Assembly (NCBI GenBank): GCA_017469355.1 | Contig: JAFUGM010000063.1 | Span: forward strand, 1-41,104 | Reading direction: 5' to 3' | DNA length: 41,104 nucleotides | DNA from: Solobacterium sp. | GTDB lineage: Bacteria; Bacillota_I; Bacilli_A; Erysipelotrichales; Erysipelotrichaceae | Shown: piece by piece, positions 18,701-22,714 of the stretch | How the letters are laid out: every line of letters begins with the position of its first letter | Position numbering within the stretch: the stretch's first letter is position 1 | The notes under the pieces: generated by a model | Database searches by the model: none | What the model saw: only the letters and a program-made list of their open reading frames with translations | What the model was told of the DNA's origin: nothing | Made by a program: the position numbers and the translations under genes

Positions 18701-19699
18701 CTGCGCCTGGAATACGTTTGCGTATTCCTCTTCTACGACTCCTGCAGTGGTGAGAATATTTCTTAAATCAAGCGCATCATCTGTACTGATTTCTACTTCG
18801 TAGTAGTTTCCTTCTACGTAATAAGGGAAGTCCTTGGTATAAACAAAGACATAGGTACCAGAATGTTCTGTTTCAAAGCGGATTCCCACCGCAACTTCTT
18901 CTCCGTCCTGTTCTGTGGTATCCACAACTCCATCAACTAGAGTGCCATCAGCCTGGAATAACAGATAGTCATTTCCCTTTACTGCTTCTGGCAGAACAAA
19001 GTTCACTACATATCCAGACTTCTCTTCATTCACATCAAACCGGAAGGTAAGATAGTCTCCGTATACCACATTCCCTGCTTTAACAGCGTTTACCGCTCCC
19101 TCATCATCAACGAGTTCTGCCTCAACACTGATATCTTCTTTGAACTGTGATCCATCACTTGCCCGCACCGAAAGAGAACCTGTATGATCTTCGATCAATA
19201 TCGGTGTTACTGGCTCATAGGTGGTATCTGTAACGGTAAGATATGTGACAATACCATCTCTCGAATCAATTTCTATTACTTCTGTTCCATCAAAGGTTTC
19301 ATTGGAAGTAATAACCCATTCATCATCTTCCAGAGTCACTTCAAGCGGACTGTTCTCTCCAACCAGAACATCTTCTATATCCGCAAGGAAAGCTTCCAGA
19401 TCTTCTTCTGCCACTGCACCAGACGCAGTTAAAACATCACGCAATGAACGTGTTTCCTGTTCGGTGATACTGAAGCGATACAGTTCTGTCTGCTTGTTAT
19501 CAGACGTATTTCTTGTTTTTACATTTGAAAGGACCGGAACAAGGTCAGATACCGCTTCCGGTGTTTCGGCGATAACAGTTTCATCCACTGTCTCCGCATT
19601 AATCTCCAGCAGACCTGTATCTGCCAGTATCCCACTGAATGCCATATTGAATGACAACAGGAAGGACATTCCTTTCTTTGTGAACTTACTAAACTTCAT
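740..19699 (-). CDS. Giant secreted multidomain beta-helix adhesin, about 6,319 residues
   Basis: A single uninterrupted frame of 18.96 kb. I start at ATG 19697-19699, because the AGGCGGTG ribosome site sits 6 bp before it; a GTG three codons upstream would overlap that site. A Sec signal peptide covers about residues 1-38. Rough order: a duplicated domain of about 90 residues (75-165 and 295-390); MBG/YDG-like domain (425-600); Cna-B/SpaA-like domains (700-1350), some with the ETxxPxGY motif of isopeptide-forming domains; five MBG repeats with K-x-YGD-x-DP motifs (1350-1815); then five beta-helix modules starting near 2061, 3051, 4252, 4910 and 5717, rich in GGAIY/GGGIY rungs as in chlamydial Pmp and pectin-lyase-like proteins. 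SpaA-like domains separate modules 3 and 4, and a SpaA-like domain plus an InlB B-type repeat separate 4 and 5. Two SpaA domains end the protein (6060-6319). There is no LPxTG motif, C-terminal membrane helix or charged tail. Most likely a cell-surface adhesin; the ligand is unknown. Confidence 0.93.
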   Translation of the reverse strand: MKFSKFTKKGMSFLLSFNMAFSGILADTGLLEINAETVDETVIAETPEAVSDLVPVLSNVKTRNTSDNKQTELYRFSITEQETRSLRDVLTASGAVAEEDLEAFLADIEDVLVGENSPLEVTLEDDEWVITSNETFDGTEVIEIDSRDGIVTYLTVTDTTYEPVTPILIEDHTGSLSVRASDGSQFKEDISVEAELVDDEGAVNAVKAGNVVYGDYLTFRFDVNEEKSGYVVNFVLPEAVKGNDYLLFQADGTLVDGVVDTTEQDGEEVAVGIRFETEHSGTYVFVYTKDFPYYVEGNYYEVEISTDDALDLRNILTTAGVVEEEYANVFQAQIESVTSSNPDVLSVEVIEDVCVITPVNAFSQESLAVLMKDGQTANITVRDTRIHEEAPEVGQTLEVEPAFSNAAIMPIDDLDEDAEVELNVVAPVAISDLVYNGQEQTLVTAGYVEGGTLSYALGDDAETVPEDTEGETSKWSGTVPTASAAGTYYVWYKPGTDGDAQYVEVTIAKKTLTITADSGEKPFDYTELTKDTYTSEGLAEGDSISSVTVTGRQQLMGTVDNIPSNAVITNAVGEDVTASYDITYVNGTLTITWPENMVQKSLTAFNGNLATYEIVVNPQEYILTEDGQSFILKDTFSNNQSINYGSVKTNSSEVTYDFSGQTGTYVIPGGEKVTITYTTRVSGQVGETVTFDNTAVVGSVDGGDFIEGDQVTVTETKTITPTGTDISGTGGVYSIELFAYAEGHMEQGLEGATFRMLDSNMRPLYYAAGENAGKPITFTTGSDGYVTITLSDEIDGLSIHKNTVYYLEMTEAPYQNVDGEFVYYQRDNTFYSFLITDDPSYTYGGIYSYFNGDVLKVRCYPEAKGINITKRFTGNYTLTDEQKNEIRFVLQKEALGTATGWVDVESHTYAEFSYGSINFNTGREGGTELDDFATYRVIEENVLPAELEGVIEANTSVVVSYQREGTPVTEDANEFLVDPDDKLAFSYDFAFTNEYVDHKLTIVKIDEETGKTLSGAVFTVYAADNDETPVLSYTTDETGSITIRKGDIDGEYSSDTLYYAVETTAPWGYSLPTNPQKTYFYFSETGSGAPDGVPGGASVTDLTTSFNTVTLNNSAETVDIPVTVVWGVNNDEAWPEDVSSVVIGLYKSVDGAAEVPATKYDGQPITLQLTKEKYYDTTTFTGLPAKEDGKNVTYSIKEEHVYASGEDIIAEFAYSSNISGTGWYVVNNQAAISLKIVKEWRDQNGVVLTDTEDKPNVTVDLYRTTKENSKTSYTRDELVAFLSDAVKVRSGLTISRDGWSTTVASLQRTDAQGNVYYYYALEDVPDNQEDTYSIAASTDSEPRTLTIINKQTPITVTIKVNDLEKTYGDPDTGYTFETDVKEDGASVSVTGPDDSGKYTAEVTAANGSISQIVFTVTRDSDENAGVYVITPSGATLQEGYRVVFVSGTLTINRATVTITAGATKAYGDADPDLATIDGLKNNESADVLSFTVSREEGEDVGSYPITLEGDSVQGNYAVTYDRSNAELVITPAPVIVKAVSTSKVYGEEDPLFTAEVTGLKFTDEDSTISYNLARTSGENIGPYEIEASGDALQGNYSVTYKNAEFTITPAALTVKLENTVKTYGDADPEWEVILDGLQGNDDGGVLNSVLNEETGARTYSYTIGNDEEALLEFEVNRELGENAGTYKLIPSGNTEQGNYVLIYDETGNLEILRAELIVTPDRVMKAIGLKEDPLLTATVTGWKGQDENAEATYEIELDEGENTAIVTWTYTLEDSTLLTFTLKRDEGEEEGEYPITASGESIQSNYIVDYEPGTFGILAILDVDVTQPLIDHADADANPEYTYIATLDINGTGLSDYNKNGFEKDGEVYTQTFTLPASDKSNMITLKVPGGAKLSVKQDTTNNDYVTTVRLDGTSYTNPDDSTLCTIDSVETYHEIAFTHNRISLPVAARAAVSQEEAGATPLAGREGSMGIPDGDSRVINADFADEMHSKIGYALPTNMYYVYDHASLYTKAGVAIEGATGVTEIRYDRDDDKWQYKTGDEFKDAPTDAQLILFYLPKYVCKIGEVKFYSLKEAVQYANANGKIATIEMLIEDYSIRSASDAVTIPMGCNITITTAQTEYEGTGTAVISRSMSYTSGHLFTNRGTLTFENIILDGKNVRASDATVLNESTTVKEVGENPEETINVEVKAYLTIAENATLRNAIGNSGGAIYVRSGEVTVNGALKDNAATSGGAVYVNAGAVKLHGNITGNSTTNNGGAIYVNSGLLEIDGIVSDNHANASGGAVYAYAGEIGISGTVSGNYAANGGAVYIVRSNVNLTGALEGNSAQNGGAVYQNGGTLTTSGSISKNAATENGGAVYLNNGTFTEEVNGTLSENSALANGGAVYQGNGTFINNGSIAGNTAANGGGIYRVNGTLKADGTFSGNAATGNGGGLYSVGGTVTVTGTFGGNDEGTGNSAVNGGAIYISGSTLNLNGANFTNNTSTANGGAIYALNTNAGIGGTYNSRGGEEGNKVSFTSNESLGNGGAFYMEGGSLSVMNADSTLVGNKATDGGAIYAASGTVTVNNGKLEGNEAKSSGGAIYAVSASVTVKDGGITANKAAQGNGGGIYSENGAVTISGGALGRNSANRGDSEDTSVGLGGAIYAESGTVSYTGGNINNENTAVNGAAIYVGSGIANISASITGNNATNGGAVGVGSITARLNFSGNAEVNNNMMNGKQSNVYLDVDSELVINANTLTSGKKIGVYVPGKVDDDLVVAHGDVTGYFGAYVSAGDLTKLSTVFKNDRFSDLEVRYEYNRMYWVHALKYDVRYLKSYDSQSFPPTGTYKDVVTNQTYLPRTRENDIYDLVMAMKLYETHNSQFTSKVGADYASTAVYAYTYSDKALTNFEDYLKTIKWDAVNRKWSYTQQDGTEAPLEKLIIFYSAPAYLTIVNNNTSELKLDISEISVLGHNVAEGIYGFVTAKNGATIQTLRAVSSDDMRLGSGESIKLMLPGAQGQNITIKGTFSGTGDISYTFNGGASQTITGIELEVSGKLNSSDTAAELIIGSALPICKIGDMPFPTLKAAMAYAVAEKAVTGNNTYKIEMLVDYLVPKDDVLNIPAGYDITFTTASKDDETLPYTGTGDKATLSRDTGNTGSSVTATDSTLTVENLAFDGRSLAGSGAGGAISTSNCLTVKITNCDVRGFRAKQGGAIYVDNQKAGSSLTVEDCVFDNCQTNGSNDKAGGGAIWTTARELYVINCSFDSCACLTGNAQAGSVFHNIRGGWSSDSKTVITDSTFKNSYSVGGSGGTIESDALDVTIERCSFDGSYTNKSSGNGGAINVYANDEASTAKYSILRVIDCTFDNCSAKNGSAVGGAIRTTSHDLILQGSVFRNSQSVTGGAVAMTNARKLEIYGCTFDNCLATGNGGAVSSNAATVIIGKDNPGKYLDDSAKDGNNYFTDCTANLGGGIYNPKDDASVFMQNVNFTGCVARTGGGGALYTQAKTLSITGTSNTFADCTGWGSGGAVYQNRNTAGSRVTLENSAFINCEALNGGNGGGIYSNAREFYVNYDAENNCAIKGSESSFVNCTAANAGGGLYHDYAGTAAIANSVFKDCTAKSATGGGMYSTAQTLSIIGEQSVFENCTAQTDGGGLYHNRSAEGSAFTFKDGSFQNCTAIVNAGGAIYTGAKIVTLENGSILDSTSKANGGGIYINPSTASFDGCTITGNSVTNSDSKGGGIYQGGGATVYQNSIITDCEAAYGGGIYQADGTSVYQNNIISDCEAVSGGGIYHSSGTAVYHSGIISDCDAVSGGGWYDSGTFYILGGFISGNATNGGGIYQSSGTINQYGGIVGGTATANGGAVYKTSTYNVGSGTYDDVEYADGASIGGLITLNDTVDNEQTTKTVTSSAVNGGGVYNASGILTLNAGGSIGSEETGEDGEILYTATASGDGGGVYVAGGAVKIYDGVITNCQAAGNGGGIYHTSTGGNNDIFFYGSDSTAKIQNCLATNGGGVYLNSNTLNMGEKDNTSFGTIENCRATVNGGGVYAASGTFNLRNTSVIKSCVADGNGGGVYHAGGTFAFYGGNIIQNSASENGGGVYHAGGTFSMTDSGAVIGGSEGNGNTANIGAGIFVADGQTATFNDNTAKTLEISYNHALSYGGGIAVGGPDSLLTFQGTVKVKNNTMGSQNTTCNVYLDQNRNTIIKNYSLNADSYIGVYASDEQDAGHGVPGMPFATYISNNFDNLNVYHNDRRQYLYGLKGNQNSEVIWPEFVCKITDGEGNLLYRDADGSPAVYSVLETVADGAFNVLNVAGTPALYTKDGIQYTGDEYQVQMLVQEYGLSSSRQIYLDSEAKRKVTLTTASTTPDECGFYYIGDARFNATIKRTATTIAMTSLSGSGNWELNLQNITLNGSSYSANQEGAILRIEGSNKVVLDKEATLQNGKTNNKDGGAVYLNGSESTLIMNAGSKIENSAAGSRNGGAVALNDGTFTMNGGTITGCSAANGGAVYLTNSSKIEMNGGVITGNNATTQGGGIAIATDSSAQAIFSGYCTVTGNTLKNTTRNNVQFNQDSNDLIKASGLDARSEIGIYTEGKETQTTSIYYKHGLSGKPFGTWAVDEDNLFCFVNDRDSTLRGFQSTDKGNSNIYWEYHPLLTVTKTITSDWSYDQTAAEFEFIVRLPADKFTMNSTKYGDLTFNKDGQATVRLKAGESATAIFPDAFDKVAYEVTEALSEAQKEDYTAEAMRNGETFTFTDEKPLTVVGALGENIGSVNSTSLSSVSFNNIRVTGDLIVSKQVVSNAEQDYQEDFSFKLSLDDNTISKTYQAEKSDANNNSIYGEIEFTDGVAEFTLKHGESLIIHGLPTDLKYAVEEELSDTQRISVRTMVSKNGSEPVSAMMQEGIIGENVVDEDGNELAVSSSEVVFENTFLEIVCKITNRSRELLYIRESNGNLREAVFAHLEDAFAQINSGNLRTSRNGTVSGTLRIEMVVPEYTMENTAVLNTGKTVILSTALTTDEDNFPYNKGVDDGNGNVSVVSRGFAEGGMIVDNGALTIDKIVLDGAKNAETPITSDGNGGIIQVAGPVRLTVNSGAILQNSETTGNGGAIYLNTGASLIMNGIIRDCSAANGGGVYADSGFVTITTAGTITDCEANNNGNGGAIYASTGTSVNLNVGTILTGNQAENDGGAVYSKANVVLRGAVGGTESGNGNTAGNNGGGIYMNNGTTFTMYAGSIISGNKATEGGALWTAGNARIAGGTLQSNSAEKTGGAIHAAEEAVVTISGAPVITENEADYGGAVYNGGSVTMSGGSVTGNNATTSGGAVYVAAWKTFTMTGGSIKERNKSPEGAVSTGENATLAFSGNAIVTGNTDSDGTTVKNVYLGYDSNTIITSSGLGSSANIGIYVADGEPESEGTPNRMDYPIYADHGVGGRDFGTYTGANISGARLNKFVNDRDTTLTGISGSVTEGKQHIAWTGKGLELKVTQYLPQIDDEGNIVVSDEVVPVPNASFTLTREAEGEGDVQVWSGRSNAEGIVTIPWGSVETTGGNAARFAPGSVYRLDQTATAGDTVLPAGHWKVTIGRDNSVSWEVVPVDGDVDRTLNIDLPEKAFLGETFGLKNDIKPTLTFNAMGGKLSDNNGERTDTIGFTTVETSHNYTIMETNPTWDSHVFKAWATMDKKPEGENGEELTEEQLKELGYFEYVREDNITFYRGIDSTEPSNKYADEISKGDMTLYAQWDEVICKITDRNGTLLYINGAPAVYGSLEECFAAYNQAGTSTFTYSNGSRGTARLIEMLVSEYTLNEGVELARGKTVMLTTAPKTDTDGYAYTGDDNTVCVITRGDGCTGSMITNNSNLTLMNITLDGDGHREDRENDRVIVCDGGIVNNAQTSAVLTISDHATLRNSIVEGNGGAVNAGAGTSVYFTGGTISNNLSVKGGNGAGIYLAKDSRLYLSGNPSFNDNFSDTVLPGDATNGGEAYTVAHQDIYLAGIAADGQALTSITLNGNLADTVPAGSIWVWAEGDDNTQPNHYYMQKQFAVVSFAGEVSEATYNAFRNARADVDTDCGGDYLTGQSGNNIGTARCIYWSGGYDISFLKIDGFGEPLAQAEFTLFTDPECRNTYKIRGEDATATSADGTATFTNVKGEVLKKGTVLFEQIPAGVYYLKETTVPKGYVNSYDLKNRVENTYVALVGEAGFQAIDSGILANITTSHILSQRGSGEEQKDSAVFLIENNQATAVPDISTYGVMNLIDTERRVVLRKLEAAHDPLPGAVFELLRADHTVVERGLRSTDSGIFWIGDLPAGTYYLHETITPAGYKSTDGENWFEITVSRDGEVTQTAKNTTE
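1508..2551 (-). repeat. Beta-helix module 5 of the giant adhesin
   Basis: Last and shortest of five homologous modules inside the giant gene, about 348 residues. It starts with ICKITDRNG, continues with IEML, LTTA and LDGDGH as in the other modules, has only a few GG rungs, and closes at CIYWSGG. Its tail is the most divergent: NVYLD is replaced by DIYLAG and the IGVYV segment by IWVWAEG. Two SpaA-type domains follow directly to the C-terminus. Confidence 0.75.
3339..4972 (-). repeat. Beta-helix module 4 of the giant adhesin
   Basis: About 545 residues inside the giant gene. The head is VCKITNRSRELLY, followed by IEMV, LSTA, VVSR and IVLDGAKN. About ten GGAIY/GGAVY rungs follow. The tail is KNVYLGYDS, IGIYVADG, HGVGGRDFGTY, FVNDRDTTLTG and HIAW. 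A SpaA-like domain and an InlB B-type repeat separate it from module 5. Confidence 0.8.
5810..6946 (-). repeat. Beta-helix module 3 of the giant adhesin
   Basis: About 380 residues inside the giant gene. The head is VCKITDGEGNLLY, followed by VQMLVQEYGL, LTTAST, ATIKR and ITLNGSSY. Four or five GGAVY rungs follow, then the tail NNVQFNQDS, IGIYTEG, HGLSGKPFGTW, FVNDRDSTLRG and IYWEY. Two SpaA-like domains follow before module 4 begins. Confidence 0.8.
6947..10549 (-). repeat. Beta-helix module 2 of the giant adhesin, the longest and cysteine-rich
   Basis: About 1,200 residues inside the giant gene. The head is ICKIGDMPFPTLKAAMAYA, then IEMLVDY, FTTASK, TLSRD and LAFDGRSL. Its first half consists of rungs carrying C-x-F-(D/N)-(N/S)-C motifs between GGAI/GGGIY turns; the second half is mostly cysteine-free GGGVY rungs. 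The tail is CNVYLDQNRN, IGVYASDE, HGVPGMPFATY, YHNDRRQYLYG and VIWPEF. It abuts module 3 directly, with no linker domain. Confidence 0.8.
8341..8565 (-). repeat. Three in-frame 75-bp tandem repeats within module 2
   Basis: Near-identical units begin at 8341, 8416 and 8491 (cacaatcgct, cgcaatcact, cacagtcagt on the plus strand), an exact 75-bp period. They encode three 25-residue rungs of the form GGGIY-x9-VY-x3-I(I/T)(S/T)DC(E/D)A. The similarity at DNA level is higher than between the other rungs of this protein, suggesting recent duplication. Slippage here would change the protein by whole rungs without a frameshift. Confidence 0.75.
11293..13519 (-). repeat. Beta-helix module 1 of the giant adhesin
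   Basis: About 742 residues inside the giant gene. The head is VCKIGEVKFYSLKEAVQYA, then IEMLIEDYSI, ITTAQTEYEGTG, VISRS and IILDGKNV. More than fifteen rungs of the form GGAIY-x-G-x(5-8)-G-x(2-4)-N-x-A follow, nearly free of cysteine. The tail is SNVYLDVDSE, IGVYVPGK, FGAYVSAGDL, FKNDR and MYWV. A linker of about 250 residues separates it from module 2. Confidence 0.8.
14250..15650 (-). repeat. Five tandem MBG-type domains in the giant adhesin
   Basis: Five units of roughly 75-105 residues, each opening with a strand followed by KTYGDPDTG, KAYGDADPD, KVYGEEDPL, KTYGDADPE or the degenerate KAIGLKEDPL. Each ends with a SGxxxQxNYxVxY-like strand (for example GDSVQGNYAVTY, GDALQGNYSVTY). This is the pattern of MBG/YDG domains, which act as stalks in bacterial surface adhesins. 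Confidence 0.75.
18536..19475 (-). repeat. Duplicated N-terminal domain of the giant adhesin
   Basis: Two units of about 90 residues occur after the signal peptide, at roughly 19205-19475 and 18536-18815. They share the pattern SLRDVLTASGAVAEEDLEAF versus DLRNILTTAGVVEEEYANVF, then a I-x(2,3)-V-x(5)-NP/SPL stretch, a VITxxxxF strand and a closing TVTDT/TVRDT. An intervening beta-rich domain links them. The family is not recognised. The downstream lipoprotein has a weakly similar VDVRNLV segment. Confidence 0.6.
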
Positions 19700-19763
19700 A
19701 TAGTTCACCGCCTTTCATCTAAAACAAGAAACAAACTGTAGACTTCGTATGTGAGTAATTTCG

Positions 19764-21821
19764 TTAATTCTTTTGGTTGTATGCCTCGATCACCGGTCCA
19801 GGATATGCCCAGTCTCCGACGTGGGTACTCTGGAACCAGAGCGTGCTGGTTCCACCAAGCTGGAATGTGGTCTTATATGGGAATTTCTCATTATCCCAGT
19901 ACGCATCGTAGTTATAAGAAGTGGTTGTGCCTGCCGGCGCAAAGTCCTGGTCCAGGCTCAGATCCGGATACCGATCCGCATCTTTCACATTCACTTCATC
20001 TATATCAAACTTCCATCCAGCGCCATAATTCTTCGTTCTGTCATATTCGATACCGTTTGCCAGTTCATCCACGGTTGGACCAGATACCGAAGTTGTCGCA
20101 TAACATTGGTTCAGTGTAACCCCTGCCGCGACTGTTCCGATCAGACCACCAGAAGACCCGGTGGACTGAACGTTTGGTCGTCCAGGTGTAGTGGAAGTAA
20201 CACCTTCTTCATTGCCTCGGAATACGCCTTGATCTGTATGGCCTCCCGCATAAGATGCGGTGATCGAACCAGTAGTTACACTTCCAACCAGGCCACCCGC
20301 ACTGGTTGTGCCCTGAACATATACCGCAGCCGCACTGCCGGTAATTGTCGCTCCGTTTGTACGGCCAATTAGTCCTCCGGCATTCCCACCGGTTGTGGTG
20401 ATACTGAGGGCCGCCTCATTAGCAGGAACTGATTCTGTGTTATATGCGATGACATTTGTCAGTGTTACAGTAGTTGCTGTTCCAACAAGTGCACCTGCAT
20501 CTCCTGAAGTTGTATGAAGATTGAAGTTACGAAGTTCAAGATTATCAACCGTGAGTGTTGTCGCCTCTCCAAACAGGCCTGCATCACTTCCAAGACTGTT
20601 ATTTTCAACCCCATCGATATAGAGCTTCCCTCCATGATAGGTAAGCGGGTATTCCAGCACAGGCGGAATATATTCAATCGCCTCTTTCGCAGGAGAATCA
20701 CCCGTAACCAGTTTGTCATGAAGGAATGTCACCTTTTCCTTGAAGTCTTCCCATTCAAGGTTATCGGACTGCGAAATCGTCAATTCTCCACCACTGTTGG
20801 AAAACCCAGATCCGTTTCCGAGGTTCTCAAGATGACGGAAATTCGCCACGGTAATCCCATCTTCAGATTCCCTCAGTCCGCCAAACAATGAATTGAATGA
20901 TTCTGACTCTGGAGAAGATGCTGTATTTGCGAAGTTTTCAGAATCCGAAATCTCTACACGCAGTTTCAGATCTTTGCCAAGAAGTTCACTGAGTGTCAGA
21001 TGGTTCTGTATACGGTTATCAGAAACTGTAATATCATCCAGCACAACGAAGATGCGGCCATCTTCCTTCTTGGAATTTGATGTTGTGGCTGTGATGGGTT
21101 TCGTCTCATCATCAGTGAAGAATACTTTCAGTGATGTCTTGTCGTCATAATTGAAATGACTGAAGAACTCATCACTTACAATCACTTCCACATAAAGAAT
21201 TTCTTCGTTATGAATAATGATTCTTGGTGCCGCAAGAACCGGCTTCTTATCAAGACCGTTGGTATTACCGTAATAACCAATAATGTGATTCCCGTCATAA
21301 CGTTTTCTGGCATCCTTGTTATCTTTAACAGCCTCAAGGTTGCTGTAGAGGGCGCTTCCAACGTCATAATTGTCAGAGTAGAACACTTCAAGAACCGTTG
21401 CGGTTACCGGGTCGAACCGAATGGTATAACTCTGATTGCGAATCGTATCATCGATTGCCCCAAACGGGAGTAACAGCGAATAATAATCCGTAGGATCTTC
21501 CTTATCTAATGTGGCAGAGCCATCAGAAACCTTAAGTGTAAGGATATCTGTGGCCGCAGTCTGTTCTGCTTTTCCACTTTCAAATGCGGTATGAGACTCT
21601 ACGTCAATTCTTCCGAGTGCCTGCGCTTCGGAAAGGTGATTCTGAGCCGTGATGAAAATATCCTTTGCGATGTTATCCATTTCAAGCAGTCTTAAATCCC
21701 GCTGATGGCGGATAACCGCAACTGCGGAAATCCCACCTAAAATGAGAATGATCGCAATCGCCATCAACATTTCTGCGAGCGTGAATCCGCTCCTGTCTTT
21801 TGTTTTTAAGGTCACTCTCAT
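19764..21821 (-). CDS. Modular type IV pilin-like protein with C-terminal GLUG-type adhesin domain (685 aa)
   Basis: The start at 21819-21821 has a GGAGGT ribosome site. The N-terminus is a class III prepilin leader: short basic MRVTLKTKDRSG, cleavage after Gly12, then FTLAEMLMAIAIILILGG with Glu at +5 and a hydrophobic helix. This predicts processing by a prepilin peptidase and packing into a type IV filament or pseudopilus. It is far longer than ordinary pilins. The middle is beta-rich and unassigned. Residues about 410-590 carry GLUG-like rungs (GALVGTAT, GGLIGRTNG, GGLVGSVTTG, GGLIGTVAAG), a beta-helix repeat common in surface proteins. Modular minor pilins with grafted adhesion domains are known from Gram-positive type IV pili. 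It lies 19 bp after the preceding pilin gene, and its stop is 64 bp before the adhesin ATG with no terminator between them. Confidence 0.88.
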   Translation of the reverse strand: MRVTLKTKDRSGFTLAEMLMAIAIILILGGISAVAVIRHQRDLRLLEMDNIAKDIFITAQNHLSEAQALGRIDVESHTAFESGKAEQTAATDILTLKVSDGSATLDKEDPTDYYSLLLPFGAIDDTIRNQSYTIRFDPVTATVLEVFYSDNYDVGSALYSNLEAVKDNKDARKRYDGNHIIGYYGNTNGLDKKPVLAAPRIIIHNEEILYVEVIVSDEFFSHFNYDDKTSLKVFFTDDETKPITATTSNSKKEDGRIFVVLDDITVSDNRIQNHLTLSELLGKDLKLRVEISDSENFANTASSPESESFNSLFGGLRESEDGITVANFRHLENLGNGSGFSNSGGELTISQSDNLEWEDFKEKVTFLHDKLVTGDSPAKEAIEYIPPVLEYPLTYHGGKLYIDGVENNSLGSDAGLFGEATTLTVDNLELRNFNLHTTSGDAGALVGTATTVTLTNVIAYNTESVPANEAALSITTTGGNAGGLIGRTNGATITGSAAAVYVQGTTSAGGLVGSVTTGSITASYAGGHTDQGVFRGNEEGVTSTTPGRPNVQSTGSSGGLIGTVAAGVTLNQCYATTSVSGPTVDELANGIEYDRTKNYGAGWKFDIDEVNVKDADRYPDLSLDQDFAPAGTTTSYNYDAYWDNEKFPYKTTFQLGGTSTLWFQSTHVGDWAYPGPVIEAYNQKN

Positions 21822-21840
21822 CGCGTCAACCTCCAGATCT

Positions 21841-22392
21841 TCAGTTCAGGGATCGAATTACTAATGATTTTGCAGCTCCATCTGTTCCCTGATAAGACGC
21901 CTTTACCGTGCTGTCGGTATTGGATACTACTTTCAGCCCCTCGATCGTAAATACTCCTGTTGCGTTGTTATAGGTGATTCCGGTATAGGTAGGAATCAGC
22001 TGTCCGGATGCGGCTTCGTTCGTCAGAATATGCCAGTTTTGAACCTGTGATTCTGAACTGATGCCAAGTGCAGTAGTTTCATCTGTTAAGGGCGTAAGTG
22101 TAATCCACTTGGTTCCATCTACAGATAACTCATATCGCCAGTCATCATTTCCGATAAATGTACAGGAAGTGCCACTGCACGATGCGTCCTGCGCATAACG
22201 CAGCTGATCCCGAAGCACAATCACCGTGTTGTTCAACAACATTTCTGCCCTTGCCTTCACTGTGATTTTCTCCAGCACATTGCGTATCGCAGGAATAATA
22301 CCGACGATCATCGTACCGACAAGTCCAATCAGCACAACGGTCGCAAGCAGTTCCGTCAATGTCATTCCTTTCCTGTTTCGAAGTCGTTTCAT
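21841..22392 (-). CDS. Type IV pilin-like protein (183 aa)
   Basis: The start at 22390-22392 is preceded by TTAAGGACGG. The leader MKRLRNRKG is followed by MTLTELLATVVLIGLVG, a prepilin peptidase site with Glu at +5 and a single N-terminal transmembrane helix. The soluble part (about 150 residues) contains a short Cys loop (CSGTSC near residue 69) and beta-rich sequence, as expected of a minor pilin or GspH/I/J-like pseudopilin. It begins 7 bp after the upstream pilin stop, so the genes are very probably cotranscribed. No assembly ATPase, platform protein or prepilin peptidase is present in the window. Confidence 0.87.
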   Translation of the reverse strand: MKRLRNRKGMTLTELLATVVLIGLVGTMIVGIIPAIRNVLEKITVKARAEMLLNNTVIVLRDQLRYAQDASCSGTSCTFIGNDDWRYELSVDGTKWITLTPLTDETTALGISSESQVQNWHILTNEAASGQLIPTYTGITYNNATGVFTIEGLKVVSNTDSTVKASYQGTDGAAKSLVIRSLN

Positions 22393-22399
22393 ACCGTCC

Positions 22400-22714
22400 T
22401 TAATCCTTTGCGTAGGAGAACAGCCGCTCTGTACTGTCTCCGTATATCGTTACTGTTCCTGCGGAATGCGTCAGATTCTGCCCACCAAGCTGAATCGATA
22501 CACCTGTGGCCATAGAGGATTCCTGCAGCTCCATGGCAGTTTCCTGTTCCGCATATTCCGCCACTTTATCAATTCCGATCTGAGCGATTTTCGTAGAAGA
22601 CATCGCCATGGTCGCAAATAACAGTGCGCCAAGTGCGCTGACCAGCGTCGCAACCAGAACTTCCGCAATGGAGTCGCCGGAATTTGTTCTCAATTTTTCA
22701 ATCAAGTGCTTCAT
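22400..22714 (-). CDS. Short type IV pilin-like protein (104 aa)
   Basis: The start at 22712-22714 overlaps the stop of the preceding gene in an ATGA arrangement, suggesting translational coupling; AAAGGTGA serves as ribosome site. The sequence MKHLIEKLRTNSG then DSIAEVLVATLVSALGALLF fits a prepilin leader with Glu at +5, though Asp replaces the usual Phe/Met at +1. Only about 60 residues follow the helix, with a strand-rich C-terminus. It is best read as a GspI-like minor pilin, from its small size and position within the pilin cluster. Confidence 0.82.
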   Translation of the reverse strand: MKHLIEKLRTNSGDSIAEVLVATLVSALGALLFATMAMSSTKIAQIGIDKVAEYAEQETAMELQESSMATGVSIQLGGQNLTHSAGTVTIYGDSTERLFSYAKD

